From: Nocardia donostiensis
GTDB lineage: Bacteria > Actinomycetota > Actinomycetes > Mycobacteriales > Mycobacteriaceae
Direction of reading: 5' to 3'
Length of the DNA stretch: 64,000 nt
Assembly: GCF_002081715.1 (NCBI RefSeq)
Contig: NZ_MUKP01000029.1
Coordinates: forward strand, 1-64,000
Of this stretch, positions 52,501-60,194 are shown in pieces. Under the pieces are notes generated by a model that did not search any database, was not told the origin of the DNA, and saw only the letters and a list, made by a program, of their open reading frames with translations. Each line of letters begins with the position of its first letter. Positions within the stretch are counted from its first letter, which is position 1. A program made the position numbers and the translations under genes.

Positions 52501-53520
52501 ATCCAGACCCGTCTGGAGATGCGGCTGGGCGATCTCACCGATACCGTCTTCACCACTCACCGCAATGTCGTCGGCGCAATTCCGCCGGACCGTCCTGGTC
52601 GTTGTGTCTCCACCGACGGGTTGCACATGCTCACGGCACTACCGCGTGCCGACGGGGACAGCAATCCCGAGACCCTCTCTCAGGGCTCGGGGGCGGCGAT
52701 CGCTCAATTGACCGACAAATACGCGGGTCGACGCGCGCCGGAGGTGCGGTTGTTGCCGCATCAGATCGAGCTGGCGGAAATCCTCGCGACTATCCCCGAA
52801 CCGACCACGCTCGCCGAAAAACTCGCATTGCCCTTCGGGCTGCGCGAATCGGATCTGGGACCGGCAAGCATCGATTTCAATGTCTCGCCGCATTTCCTGG
52901 TGCTCGGCTCGACCGGTTGCGGTAAATCGACGGTGATCGACGCGTTCCTGACGAGCATCACCACACGGTTCACCCCGGACCAAGCCCGGGTGGTCCTGAT
53001 CGACTACCGGCGCAGGCATATGGATGTTGTTCCCGACGAGATGCTGATCGGGTACCTGACCACCAGCCAGGACGTGGCGAACAGTCTGCCCGGATTCGTC
53101 GAGAAGATGCGCAGCAGGCGGGCGCCGGCCAACGTGACCTCACAGCAGCTCAAAGAACGCTCCTGGTGGAGCGGCCCGGAGATCTTCGTCGTGATCGACG
53201 ACTACCATATGGTCGCCCAGCGCGGGCAGCTCAATCCGCTGGAACCGCTGAAGGAGATCATCGTCGACGCGCGCGACACCGGGCTGCACATCATCGCGGC
53301 GCGGAATATCGCACAAGCCGACTCTGCTTTGTACGACAGCGTCATGGGCCAGATCAAGAATCTGAACTGCTCCGGCCTGATCATGGACGGTACGAAGTTG
53401 GACGGTGTGCTGGTCGGCGATGTCCGTGCGACGAAACAGCCGCCGGGGCGGGGGATCCTGGCCGAACCCTTGCATTCTCGAAAAGACCTGGTCCAGGCCG
53501 CGCACCTGCCCGAGACGTGA
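49504..53520 (+). CDS. eccC: ESX motor ATPase EccC (single-chain, three FtsK/SpoIIIE domains)
   Basis: A 1,338-residue protein from GTG 49504. Two Met-rich membrane helices lie at residues about 40-90, followed by a DUF domain and three FtsK/SpoIIIE ATPase domains with Walker A motifs GATGSGKS (residue 483), GGPQSGKS (833) and GSTGCGKS (1135). The first domain has the full set, including LLVDFKGGATF and LIVLDEFAEL. EccC recognises Esx/PE-PPE export signals and powers secretion. Being one polypeptide, it differs from the split ESX-1 version. Confidence 0.97.
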   Translation: MTTVRRFVRPARMVRGPKAPAVTELRLQPPTELPRPVPPSRLKMIMPVIMIAAMLGMLAMMFSGGRAMSPMMLMFPLMMVVSMFGMLGGQLGGAGGANNTAAGLNEERKDYLRSIRDNRETVHQAEAELFEYLQYTHPGPAAIARLVGGKRMWEVQVASPQFLRVRMGRGRIANQVRVIVPEAAPTSDLDPVGVVELTRFAKAYSTVGGMPVAINLLSAPLVGIEGDPDAAVALVRAMLAEIVVLHGPDQVAIAAVLSDPDAPHWAWLKWLPHTQHASDTDAIGSSRMVYRTVAELRAKVLAGLNRGPFSANSEPALDRKHFVLLVDVGGAANERDISGIDGCTWLRLGSAEHSLPRALKFTVGDDRTLNEITSRGTRRVGVADAMSVPSVTALSRSISPYRLSTVVEAVAAEQASGGTSWEEMIGIADPGDIRVDLQWPRRRDSDRNRLNIPFGHDPAGQIVYLDIKESAEEGMGPHGMCIGATGSGKSEFLRTLVLSAIAQHSPDVLNLLLVDFKGGATFLGFDRLSHVTAVVTNMEEEADLVTRMEDVINGEMARRQRILREAGNFANVADYERAREQGAQLDPLPTLLIVLDEFAELLEQHPGFAKLFVAIGRLGRSLRIHLLLSSQKVPANRMGELEAHLSYRIALRTNQTSDSRDAIGTADAYHLPKKPGAGYLRVGAGDLQRFQAAYVGGPYVPPTQTSSVSAQRARRPGGGYRPPQTFTAAYIPEMRPAPVVEQVRTVEPEVNTEGEPVTVMETVLQQFTRHGRPAHKMWLPPLNTPPTLDRLVASVQPGALQVPVAIVDKPRQQRQDVWAVDLSGAGGHMAVIGGPQSGKSTALQTLVMSAALTHTPEQVQFYCLDFSGGLSGLRGLPHVGSIGATRDGDRIRRTFALINNLLQLRQNLFAELGIDSMRDFRRRRAAPETSAELSARGDIYGDVFLVIDGWDVGFTPTGPYYDDYFSSVEALAVQGINYGLHLVISSSRWAAIRPAIKDMIQTRLEMRLGDLTDTVFTTHRNVVGAIPPDRPGRCVSTDGLHMLTALPRADGDSNPETLSQGSGAAIAQLTDKYAGRRAPEVRLLPHQIELAEILATIPEPTTLAEKLALPFGLRESDLGPASIDFNVSPHFLVLGSTGCGKSTVIDAFLTSITTRFTPDQARVVLIDYRRRHMDVVPDEMLIGYLTTSQDVANSLPGFVEKMRSRRAPANVTSQQLKERSWWSGPEIFVVIDDYHMVAQRGQLNPLEPLKEIIVDARDTGLHIIAARNIAQADSALYDSVMGQIKNLNCSGLIMDGTKLDGVLVGDVRATKQPPGRGILAEPLHSRKDLVQAAHLPET

Positions 53521-53546
53521 GCTGCTACCGAGGCATTCGAAGCATA

Positions 53547-53562
53547 TTCCCAGGATTGGTGA
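53547..53562. promoter_or_regulatory. TTCCC-N6-GGGAA-type palindrome, copy 7 (degenerate), upstream of PE
   Basis: TTCCCAGGATTGGTGA keeps the left arm and spacing but has two mismatches in the right arm. It is 61 bases before the PE start; TAGCTT (53564) could be a -10. It may drive the PE-PPE-esx genes separately from eccC. Confidence 0.45.
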
Positions 53563-53622
53563 TAGCTTAAAGTTTCACTCGTACTACTCGATTCGGGTTG
53601 TACCGTTCGATTGGAGACTTCG

Positions 53623-53946
53623 ATGCCGAGTGAACCGACCACCGTCTTTCCCGCCGATCTCCCCGCCATCTGTGCCCAGCTGGGTGTGACTCGGACCGCG
53701 TTGACTGCAGTGCTGGGGGAGGCAGCCGCGCTATCGACTCCGATCCCCGCAGGCGCCGACATTCCGAGTATGCGAATCTTCCGCGAGGTGTCCAGGGCCC
53801 GGCCGGGAATCTTCATCGACGCGGTGCACGGAACCGAGATTCTGCAGCAGGGCGCGGATGTCTATGTTCCGGTGAGCGTCGACTACATGACAGAGGATGT
53901 CGCGAGCGGCGCGGGCGTCGCCTGTACCAATACCTTCTCCGTGTGA
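53623..53946 (+). CDS. PE-like small secreted protein
   Basis: A 107-residue helical protein from ATG 53623. It sits where PE proteins do, directly before a PPE-like gene in an ESX operon, and its C-terminal part has YMTED, fitting the YxxxD/E export motif. There is no literal PE dipeptide at the start (MPSEPTTVF). Expected to pair with the PPE-like protein and be recognised by EspG and EccC. Confidence 0.72.
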   Translation: MPSEPTTVFPADLPAICAQLGVTRTALTAVLGEAAALSTPIPAGADIPSMRIFREVSRARPGIFIDAVHGTEILQQGADVYVPVSVDYMTEDVASGAGVACTNTFSV

Positions 53947-53963
53947 CATAGGAGGCGGCCGCC

Positions 53964-55364
53964 ATGGTGAACCTTGCTCCGCTCGGCATGATCGGCACCG
54001 CGTTCAGCTATATCGCGATGTCGCCGTTGAAGCATCGGCTCGACCTGATGGCCGGTGGAGGCGACGGCCCGCTGCGGATGGCCGCGAGCGGTTACAAGGC
54101 GATGGCGGACGGGCTCAGACTGGCCGCAGAAGGCTCGTCCGGGGCCATGACCAATTCGGAGGTCTCCTGGCGAGGCGAGGCGGGAAACAAGGCCAGGGCT
54201 GCTTTCCGCCGCCATGCCGACTGGCTCCGCCAGCAGTCCGTTGTCGCCGACCAGATGGCGGTGGTCGCGGAGGGTGGGGCGGACGCGTTCGCCTTCGCGG
54301 ACAAAGGTGTTCCCTCGCTGGCGGAGTTGCTGGCCAATATCGCCAGGCGCGCCGCGAGCGCGAGCCTGGTCGGGGCGGGCCCCGTGATCGGTCCATTGGC
54401 GATGGCGTCCTATCAGGAGGCCGAGGCCGAATGGCAGATGATGCGGGTACGCGCCGGGATGGTCATGTCGGCCTACGATATGGCCACATCGATGCTGGTT
54501 GCGGGTATCCCGGAGTCGGTGCCTCCGCCGCAGATCACTACCGGAGGGGCCCCGAGCCTCTCACGTGATCCTGGTTCGCACACCAACCTGATCAACGATG
54601 GCCCGACACCCCCGCCTCCCTCGGCTGTCGACTCCATCGGGCCGAATTCGCCGGTCGGTCCCGACTCGACCGGTAGCCCGGACGTCGGTCAGTCCACCCC
54701 GGACTCCGTCCAGACACCATCGGAGGTGGGTCAGTCACCGACTGATGTCGTGCAATCACCATCGGAGGCAGGGCAATCGGTCGCCGATCAGGGGATGTCC
54801 GAGCTGGAGCGAGCCATGCAGCCGTTCGATCAGTCGGCGTCCGACTTCGGCGGCTACAACGGTGAAGGCCACGAGCTGCTGGGACAGGAACACCTGCTCG
54901 GCACGTCCCCCTACTCCACGACTCTCGCCGGAATGACCGGTGGTATGGGCAGCATGGTTGCCCTCGGCATGGTCGGCGGCGGTCTGGGGAGCATGTCCGG
55001 GGCGGCGACCGGGTTCCGGATGCCGGCCAACTGGACCCCCGGCACAGGCACTGCTTTCGGGGCAGGCACCGGAACCACCACCAGCGCACCGGTCGGCAAC
55101 AGTGCACCGCGGCGTGGGGTGAGCGCACCCACCGCGCGCATGCGGCGCCGGCGTAAGGAGGAGGAGAACGACAAGCCCGGCAAGGTGTTCGTTCCGGGCG
55201 AGGCATATGAAGTGCCGGTGCTCGAACGGCCACCGGCGATCGGGGTCATCGAATACGACGATGACGACCAGCGGGAAGACGAGGCGCCCGAGGAACTGCT
55301 CGTAGGCGTGCTCGACCGGTTCGATGAAGAGACCGAACCCGCCATAACAGAACGTCCCCGGTAG
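53964..55364 (+). CDS. PPE-like secreted protein
   Basis: A 466-residue protein from ATG 53964, 17 bases after the PE-like stop. The N-terminal 180 residues are helical with a W-x-G turn (SEVSWRGEAGNKARAAFRRHADWL), as in PPE domains. Residues about 185-280 form a Ser/Pro/Gln linker with degenerate repeats (VGQSTPDSVQTPSEVGQSPTDVV). A Gly/Met-rich region (MTGGMGSMVALGMVGGGLGSM) and a charged C-terminus (RMRRRRKEEEN ... DDDDQREDEAPEE) follow. The usual PPE tripeptide is absent. Confidence 0.75.
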   Translation: MVNLAPLGMIGTAFSYIAMSPLKHRLDLMAGGGDGPLRMAASGYKAMADGLRLAAEGSSGAMTNSEVSWRGEAGNKARAAFRRHADWLRQQSVVADQMAVVAEGGADAFAFADKGVPSLAELLANIARRAASASLVGAGPVIGPLAMASYQEAEAEWQMMRVRAGMVMSAYDMATSMLVAGIPESVPPPQITTGGAPSLSRDPGSHTNLINDGPTPPPPSAVDSIGPNSPVGPDSTGSPDVGQSTPDSVQTPSEVGQSPTDVVQSPSEAGQSVADQGMSELERAMQPFDQSASDFGGYNGEGHELLGQEHLLGTSPYSTTLAGMTGGMGSMVALGMVGGGLGSMSGAATGFRMPANWTPGTGTAFGAGTGTTTSAPVGNSAPRRGVSAPTARMRRRRKEEENDKPGKVFVPGEAYEVPVLERPPAIGVIEYDDDDQREDEAPEELLVGVLDRFDEETEPAITERPR

Positions 55365-55408
55365 ACCGACCGGGGCCGAAGCCAAGACAACCGGAAGAGG
55401 AAAAGACT

Positions 55409-55747
55409 ATGGGCACTCCACTGTCAGGTGATACCACCCAGATCGTTTCAGTAGCAGACTACGCAACCGCGGTCCAGGGTGAGTACGAGGGCTATCTGCG
55501 GGGGTGGTACAACGCCAAGGACGAGTTCCAGGCCCACGTGCAGAGCAAGGGGCTGGGTGACACTATCCAGGTCGCGATGCAGGATGCCCACGACAAGGGC
55601 AGCAAGATCGTGAAGACGATGGACGAGATCCTCACCGTTCTGAAACAGTCCGGTGCTGCTTTCAGTAACGTGAACATCGATGCCGCGCAACAGGTGCGTG
55701 CCGCTTCGCTCGGTAACAACGGTGCAATCGACACCGGGACCTGGTAG
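55409..55747 (+). CDS. WXG100-superfamily protein EsxB-like
   Basis: A 112-residue protein from ATG 55409, a helical hairpin size match for Esx proteins and placed directly after PPE. The turn reads RGWYNAK instead of WXG. The C-terminus is helical and polar. Expected to heterodimerise with the Esx protein encoded next and to be exported by EccC. Confidence 0.8.
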   Translation: MGTPLSGDTTQIVSVADYATAVQGEYEGYLRGWYNAKDEFQAHVQSKGLGDTIQVAMQDAHDKGSKIVKTMDEILTVLKQSGAAFSNVNIDAAQQVRAASLGNNGAIDTGTW

Positions 55748-55832
55748 TAGGTGACGGCCGCCTGGGGGCGAAAGTCACCAGGGCAAATCTGTCCATTCTG
55801 ATTCTGGAATTTTCGACAAAGGAATGATTTAA

Positions 55833-56150
55833 ATGGTAAGCACTGGCGATGGTATCCATGTAAATTACGAGGGCGTCGACACGTCCAACATGACCATCAT
55901 GGGCATTCTCAATGCTTTCGAAGAAAGCAACGCTCATCTGCAGAGTCTGTTCAAACCGCTGGAGGAATCGTTCACCGGTAACGCCGCCAGCGAAGGGCTT
56001 CCGAAAGTGGCCCAGCTCAAGACGGATTTGGCGGAATTCAGGACGGCGCTCAACACCTTGCGGGGTGCGATCGAAGCTACCGGTGGCTCCGCCGGTACGG
56101 TCAAGGATACCGACATGGCCCAAGCTGCACGGTTCCTTGCCATCCAGTAG
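55833..56150 (+). CDS. WXG100-superfamily protein EsxA-like
   Basis: A 105-residue protein from ATG 55833 with AAAGGA upstream. Two helices are separated by SFTGNAAS, where Phe replaces the Trp of WXG. Second partner of the Esx pair. Eighty-five bases separate it from its partner, more than usual, so extra regulation between them is possible. Confidence 0.82.
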   Translation: MVSTGDGIHVNYEGVDTSNMTIMGILNAFEESNAHLQSLFKPLEESFTGNAASEGLPKVAQLKTDLAEFRTALNTLRGAIEATGGSAGTVKDTDMAQAARFLAIQ

Positions 56151-56174
56151 TTTTCGGACCGACCTCGGCCACGG

Positions 56175-56180
56175 TAGAAT
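56175..56180 (+). promoter_or_regulatory. candidate -10 element upstream of espG
   Basis: TAGAAT at 56175-56180 followed by an AT-rich tract, 50 bases before the espG GTG, is a fair -10 hexamer. No clear -35 is seen. Suggests an internal promoter in the ESX operon. Confidence 0.35.
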
Positions 56181-56230
56181 TTTTACCTCCAGCTGCCGAG
56201 AAGTATCGAGACTACGTTGCTGAGGAATCT

Positions 56231-57067
56231 GTGGAAACCGACCCGGTTGCCGTCGATCTGAATGTCGATGCCGCCCTTGTCCTGAAGGACATGGTCGGCA
56301 TCGACTCATATCCGATGGTTTTGGCCTTGGAGCCGAATATCTTCGCTGAGGAGGACGCCAGAAGGGTGCACGCGGTTGTGCGCGAGCAGCTCGTGGAAGC
56401 GGGTGTGCTCGACGGCGACACCGTGCATCCGCGGGTCGTCGAGTGGCTGCAGTGTCTCTATCGCCCGGACACCGAACTCGTTGTCCGGATCGTGGACTTC
56501 AGCGACGGCGAGCACGCCACCGGGATGCTGCGAATGTCGCTGGTGCGCAGGGGCGAACAGCATGTGCTGGCTGTCCGGTACGACGACCATGTCGTCATCC
56601 AGGCGGTGTTCCACGAGGGCAGGCAACTCGATACCGTCGGTGCGGCGCTGCGTTCGGCCCTGGGGCCGGCCACAGCACTGCAGTTCGAGCCGTTTTCGGC
56701 CACCCTGGACGAATTGGCCGAGCTGCCCGCGGATGCGGACGAGTGCAGGCAGATCCTGCGCGAACTCGGTGCGGCGCCACATACCGCGAACGTGATCACC
56801 CGGGTGGCCGGTGAAGTGCTGCGACGTGCCGAAGTGCTCATGTGCGAACACCGGGACGGGGGATCAGGGTCGATTCATACTCCGGCGGCTGTCGGAGTCT
56901 TGGATACTCTGTCAGGGAGGATGGTGGCGGTACCGAGCGTGGCAATGGACGGACAGATCTGGTCGACCTATCGACCCGGTGACGACGCAGCGCTGCAGGC
57001 GAGTATCAACGCTCTGGTCGAACTGCTACCCAGCCGCAGCTGGTTCGACACCTCGCGGGTCGGCTGA
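56231..57067 (+). CDS. espG: ESX secretion chaperone EspG
   Basis: A 278-residue cytosolic protein from GTG 56231 with TGAGGA upstream. It has the EspG pattern: early VLKDMVGIDSYPMVLALEPN, then VRIVDFSDGEHATGMLRMSLVRRGEQHVLAVRYDDHVVIQAVF, then two-repeat alpha/beta layout. EspG binds the PPE tip of PE-PPE dimers and keeps them soluble for export. Placed between esx and the ParA-like gene as in ESX-2. Confidence 0.9.
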   Translation: METDPVAVDLNVDAALVLKDMVGIDSYPMVLALEPNIFAEEDARRVHAVVREQLVEAGVLDGDTVHPRVVEWLQCLYRPDTELVVRIVDFSDGEHATGMLRMSLVRRGEQHVLAVRYDDHVVIQAVFHEGRQLDTVGAALRSALGPATALQFEPFSATLDELAELPADADECRQILRELGAAPHTANVITRVAGEVLRRAEVLMCEHRDGGSGSIHTPAAVGVLDTLSGRMVAVPSVAMDGQIWSTYRPGDDAALQASINALVELLPSRSWFDTSRVG

Positions 57068-57096
57068 CGTCCCGGCGTTTTCGAGAGGACGACGAT

Positions 57097-58665
57097 ATGA
57101 ACCGAGCACCGATCACGAACGGACATTCGACCGAGGCGACGTTGGCGCGCAGTGGATACGACGCGTACTTCACCCAGATCGAGGAACGCTCGGAAGCCGC
57201 TGTCACCGAGAGTGAAAAGACCGGCGGCTACCCGCGACCGCCGGAACAGGGTGTGCGCGGAGCCTCCCCTGCGGAGCCGTCTAGTCCACCGCCGCGTGAG
57301 GGCGTCCAGCGCGATGGGAACACCGCAGGGCCGATATCGGCGCCCGAACCCCCACGCAGTCCGTCACTGCCCGGTTCCCTCGGAGGGAACAACAGCGCGA
57401 GTGCGTCTGCTCCGAGCGGGTCGGCCACCCCACCGAATCAGGCCGTACCGGCCGCTGAGCCCGCGGCGCGGCCACAATCGTCCGCGGACACCGGGACGGT
57501 ACGACCGGAAGCGCAGGCAGCCACGACCGGACAGCCTGTCGCACAGCAGCAGGCAGCCTACGAACCGCCTGCCGCGAACCATGGCCCTTATACGCACGGG
57601 AACGGCCCCGCCGCCGCCAATGCCGAGCCTGCCCGGGTACCCGGCCGGATCGAGCGCGTCGGCTACGAGCCGTCGCCCAGGGTCGAAGTCTTGCCCCCCG
57701 CACTGTCGTCGGTGGAACTGCTGGCCGATATCGCCGCGGTCCGGCAGGCACATCTGCTCTCGAACAACGGGGTGCGCGGTGCACTGAACAAGGTCGGCTT
57801 CAAGCTCGGCCTTTCGCCGGCCGAACAGCGCGCCGAGGAGCGGCGCAACCGTATCCGACGTCAGCTGACCACCACGTATCAGATCGCGGTGATCAGCGTG
57901 AAGGGCGGTGTGGGCCGGACGACCACGGCCGCTGCTCTCGGTTCGACCTTCGCGAGCCTGCGCCCCGACCGCGTTATCGCGATCGACGCCAACCCCGATT
58001 TCGGTGATCTGTCCACCCGCACCGCACGACATCCCTATGGGTTGACCCTGCGCGATCTGGCGCAGGCACAGCAGCGCCTGGACGCCTTTTCGGCGGTGCA
58101 CGCCTATACCTCGGTCAATGCGGCCGACCTGGCCGTGATCGCCTCACCGTGGAACACCGATGCCACCGAAGCGTTGACCGGAACCGAATACACCACCGGG
58201 GTGGAAATCCTGCGCCGCCACTACAATCTGCTGCTGGTCGATTGCGGGACCGGTGTGCTGGACTCGGCGACCAATACGGTGTTGCGGACCAGTGACGCTG
58301 TCGTGGTGGTCACTCCGGCCACGGTCGGTGGTGTGACCGGTGCCGTGGCCACCCTGAACTGGCTGAGTTCGCACGGGTTCGATCATTTGATAGCGAACTC
58401 GGTGGTGGCGATCGTCCATCATCAGCCGTCCAAACCCACCGTGGAGGTCTCGGCGATCGAGAAACTGTTCGCGACAGCTCAGCGGCCCACCTGCGAAATC
58501 CCTTACGACGCGCATCTGTCCGAAGGCGGCGAGATCGATCTGCGGCTGCTGGACAAGGACACAGCGTTGGCCTTCGAGGAGCTCGCGGCCGGACTCGCGG
58601 ACAACTTCCCCGGGTTCGGGCCCGGCGGCCAGTCGGTGTCGGGTGACCGCGGAGGCTTCCGGTGA
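57097..58665 (+). CDS. ParA/MinD-like ESX-associated ATPase (EspI-like)
   Basis: A 522-residue protein from ATG 57097. The first 200 residues are a Pro/Ala-rich disordered arm; then a MinD/ParA P-loop ATPase with the deviant Walker A KGGVGRTTT near residue 270, switch region DANPDFGDLSTRTAR, and LLLVDCGTG. The same architecture occurs in EspI (ESX-1) and the ESX-2 gene Rv3888c. Proposed to position the machine or to couple it to energy state (inference). Overlaps eccD by 4 bases. Confidence 0.88.
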   Translation: MNRAPITNGHSTEATLARSGYDAYFTQIEERSEAAVTESEKTGGYPRPPEQGVRGASPAEPSSPPPREGVQRDGNTAGPISAPEPPRSPSLPGSLGGNNSASASAPSGSATPPNQAVPAAEPAARPQSSADTGTVRPEAQAATTGQPVAQQQAAYEPPAANHGPYTHGNGPAAANAEPARVPGRIERVGYEPSPRVEVLPPALSSVELLADIAAVRQAHLLSNNGVRGALNKVGFKLGLSPAEQRAEERRNRIRRQLTTTYQIAVISVKGGVGRTTTAAALGSTFASLRPDRVIAIDANPDFGDLSTRTARHPYGLTLRDLAQAQQRLDAFSAVHAYTSVNAADLAVIASPWNTDATEALTGTEYTTGVEILRRHYNLLLVDCGTGVLDSATNTVLRTSDAVVVVTPATVGGVTGAVATLNWLSSHGFDHLIANSVVAIVHHQPSKPTVEVSAIEKLFATAQRPTCEIPYDAHLSEGGEIDLRLLDKDTALAFEELAAGLADNFPGFGPGGQSVSGDRGGFR

Positions 58666-60194
58666 CGGCTGTCCAGACGCCGCCGTCATCCACGGTCGGA
58701 CAGGCCTCGGCGGAGGTACCGCGGGCGCGGATAGCGGTCATGGTGGCCAGCTATCAGGTCGACGTGGTGGTGCCGACCAAGTTCACGATCGAGACCTTCA
58801 TCGATGATCTGCTCTCCGTGCTGGCCGCGGCGATCAACGACGACAACGTCGATTTCACGCCCCCCAACGGCCAGTGGAGTCTGGCAAGGCCCGGCGAGCC
58901 CCCGATACCGCGGTGGCGGAGCTTGGACGATCACGACATCGTCGACGGCACGGTGTTGATGCTGTCGGCGGTGGAATCGGCCGAAGTGTTCACACCGGTG
59001 GTCGAGGACGTCACCGACGCGCTCGCCCTGATCAACGAACGGGAATTCGCCGAATTCGACCCCGATACCGCCGCCGTGGTCGGCCTGAGCGTTCTGGGGA
59101 TCGGTTCGCTCGGTATCGCGACCATGCTGTCGCTGGTGTGGACCGAGACCGGCTCGGTGCTGTGGTGTGGGTTGCCCGCGTTGCTGCTCGGCATGATCTG
59201 CTGGGGTGCCGCGGTGGCGGTGCGCCGCACCGGAGGAACACGTTTGACGCTCGGGTTGACCCTGTCGGCCCTACCCCTGTTGTTCGCGGGTAGCGCAATG
59301 CTGGTGCCTCCTGCCTACAGTGAGCCGGGGCCGTTCGCCCCCGCCAACCTCGCCGCGGGGGCCGTGGTCGCCGCGGTCGCCGCGGTCACGATGATCCGGG
59401 TGGCTCGTTTCGGTATCGCCACATTGATGGCGGTAACCGTCCTCGGGATCACCGCGACCTGTGCGCTGCTGCCCTTGACCTACCTGGACCTGGCGGTGCG
59501 TCAGGTGGCAGGGGGTGCCGTTTTCGTCGCGCTGGTGCTGTTGACGCTGGCGCCACGGCTCGCGGTCGTGATCGCGCGTATCCGGCCGCCGGACCTGCCC
59601 GACCCGGGAACCGAGGTGGCGCCCGCCACGCTCACCGATATCTTCGATGCCGAAGCCGCACGCGACGTCGACCAGGACGCGGAGCAATCCGCGGACGCCG
59701 AACGGCGACGGCGGCAGCACGAAATCGGTATCGAAAGCCAGGCCCGGCTCGCGGTGACCAGTTTGCGCGGGTTGATCGTGGCGATTTCGTCGCTGTTGGC
59801 GGTGGCGACGGTCATCTGTGCCGCGGTGAGTCCCGGCGGGATACGGGAGATCGTCATGGGCACGGCGGTGGCGGGGATCCTGTCGATGCGGTCGCGCTGG
59901 TATCCGGACCGGGTGCAGGCGATCGCGCTGATCGCCGGAGCAGTTATCACCGTGCTCGGTATAGCGGGTGTCCTGGTCGGCGCCTACGGAACGCCGTTCG
60001 CACGACTGTCCGTTGTGCTCATCGTTGCCCTCATCGCGTGCGCGGGATGCGTTGCGGCGCTTCGGCTGCCGCCCAAACGGTTGACACCGGTCACCCGCCG
60101 GGTCATCGACCTGGTGGAGTACGCGCTCATTCTGGTCGTGCCGGTTATCGCGTTCTGGATCATGGGGATCTATACGGCGATGCGAGGGCTGTGA
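58662..60194 (+). CDS. eccD: ESX membrane channel component EccD
   Basis: A 510-residue protein from GTG 58662. A ubiquitin-like N-terminal domain (RIAVMVASYQVDVVVPTKFTIETFIDDLL...) is followed by about eleven membrane helices from residue 140 on, interrupted by a charged cytoplasmic loop (DIFDAEAARDVDQDAEQSADAERRRRQHE). EccD dimers line the transmembrane part of ESX complexes. Overlaps mycP by one base. Confidence 0.95.
   Translation: MTAVQTPPSSTVGQASAEVPRARIAVMVASYQVDVVVPTKFTIETFIDDLLSVLAAAINDDNVDFTPPNGQWSLARPGEPPIPRWRSLDDHDIVDGTVLMLSAVESAEVFTPVVEDVTDALALINEREFAEFDPDTAAVVGLSVLGIGSLGIATMLSLVWTETGSVLWCGLPALLLGMICWGAAVAVRRTGGTRLTLGLTLSALPLLFAGSAMLVPPAYSEPGPFAPANLAAGAVVAAVAAVTMIRVARFGIATLMAVTVLGITATCALLPLTYLDLAVRQVAGGAVFVALVLLTLAPRLAVVIARIRPPDLPDPGTEVAPATLTDIFDAEAARDVDQDAEQSADAERRRRQHEIGIESQARLAVTSLRGLIVAISSLLAVATVICAAVSPGGIREIVMGTAVAGILSMRSRWYPDRVQAIALIAGAVITVLGIAGVLVGAYGTPFARLSVVLIVALIACAGCVAALRLPPKRLTPVTRRVIDLVEYALILVVPVIAFWIMGIYTAMRGL

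Noticed and set aside
49504..53520. EccC considered as a conjugation coupling protein (TcpA/VirD4/TraB)
   Set aside because: Three FtsK domains, N-terminal helices and operon position mark it clearly as EccC, so it does not supply a dedicated T4SS coupling protein.
55795..55810. ATTCTGATTCTGGAAT before the EsxA-like gene
   Set aside because: Related to palindrome copy 6 in its centre, but the arms and spacing do not fit TTCCC-N6-GGGAA.
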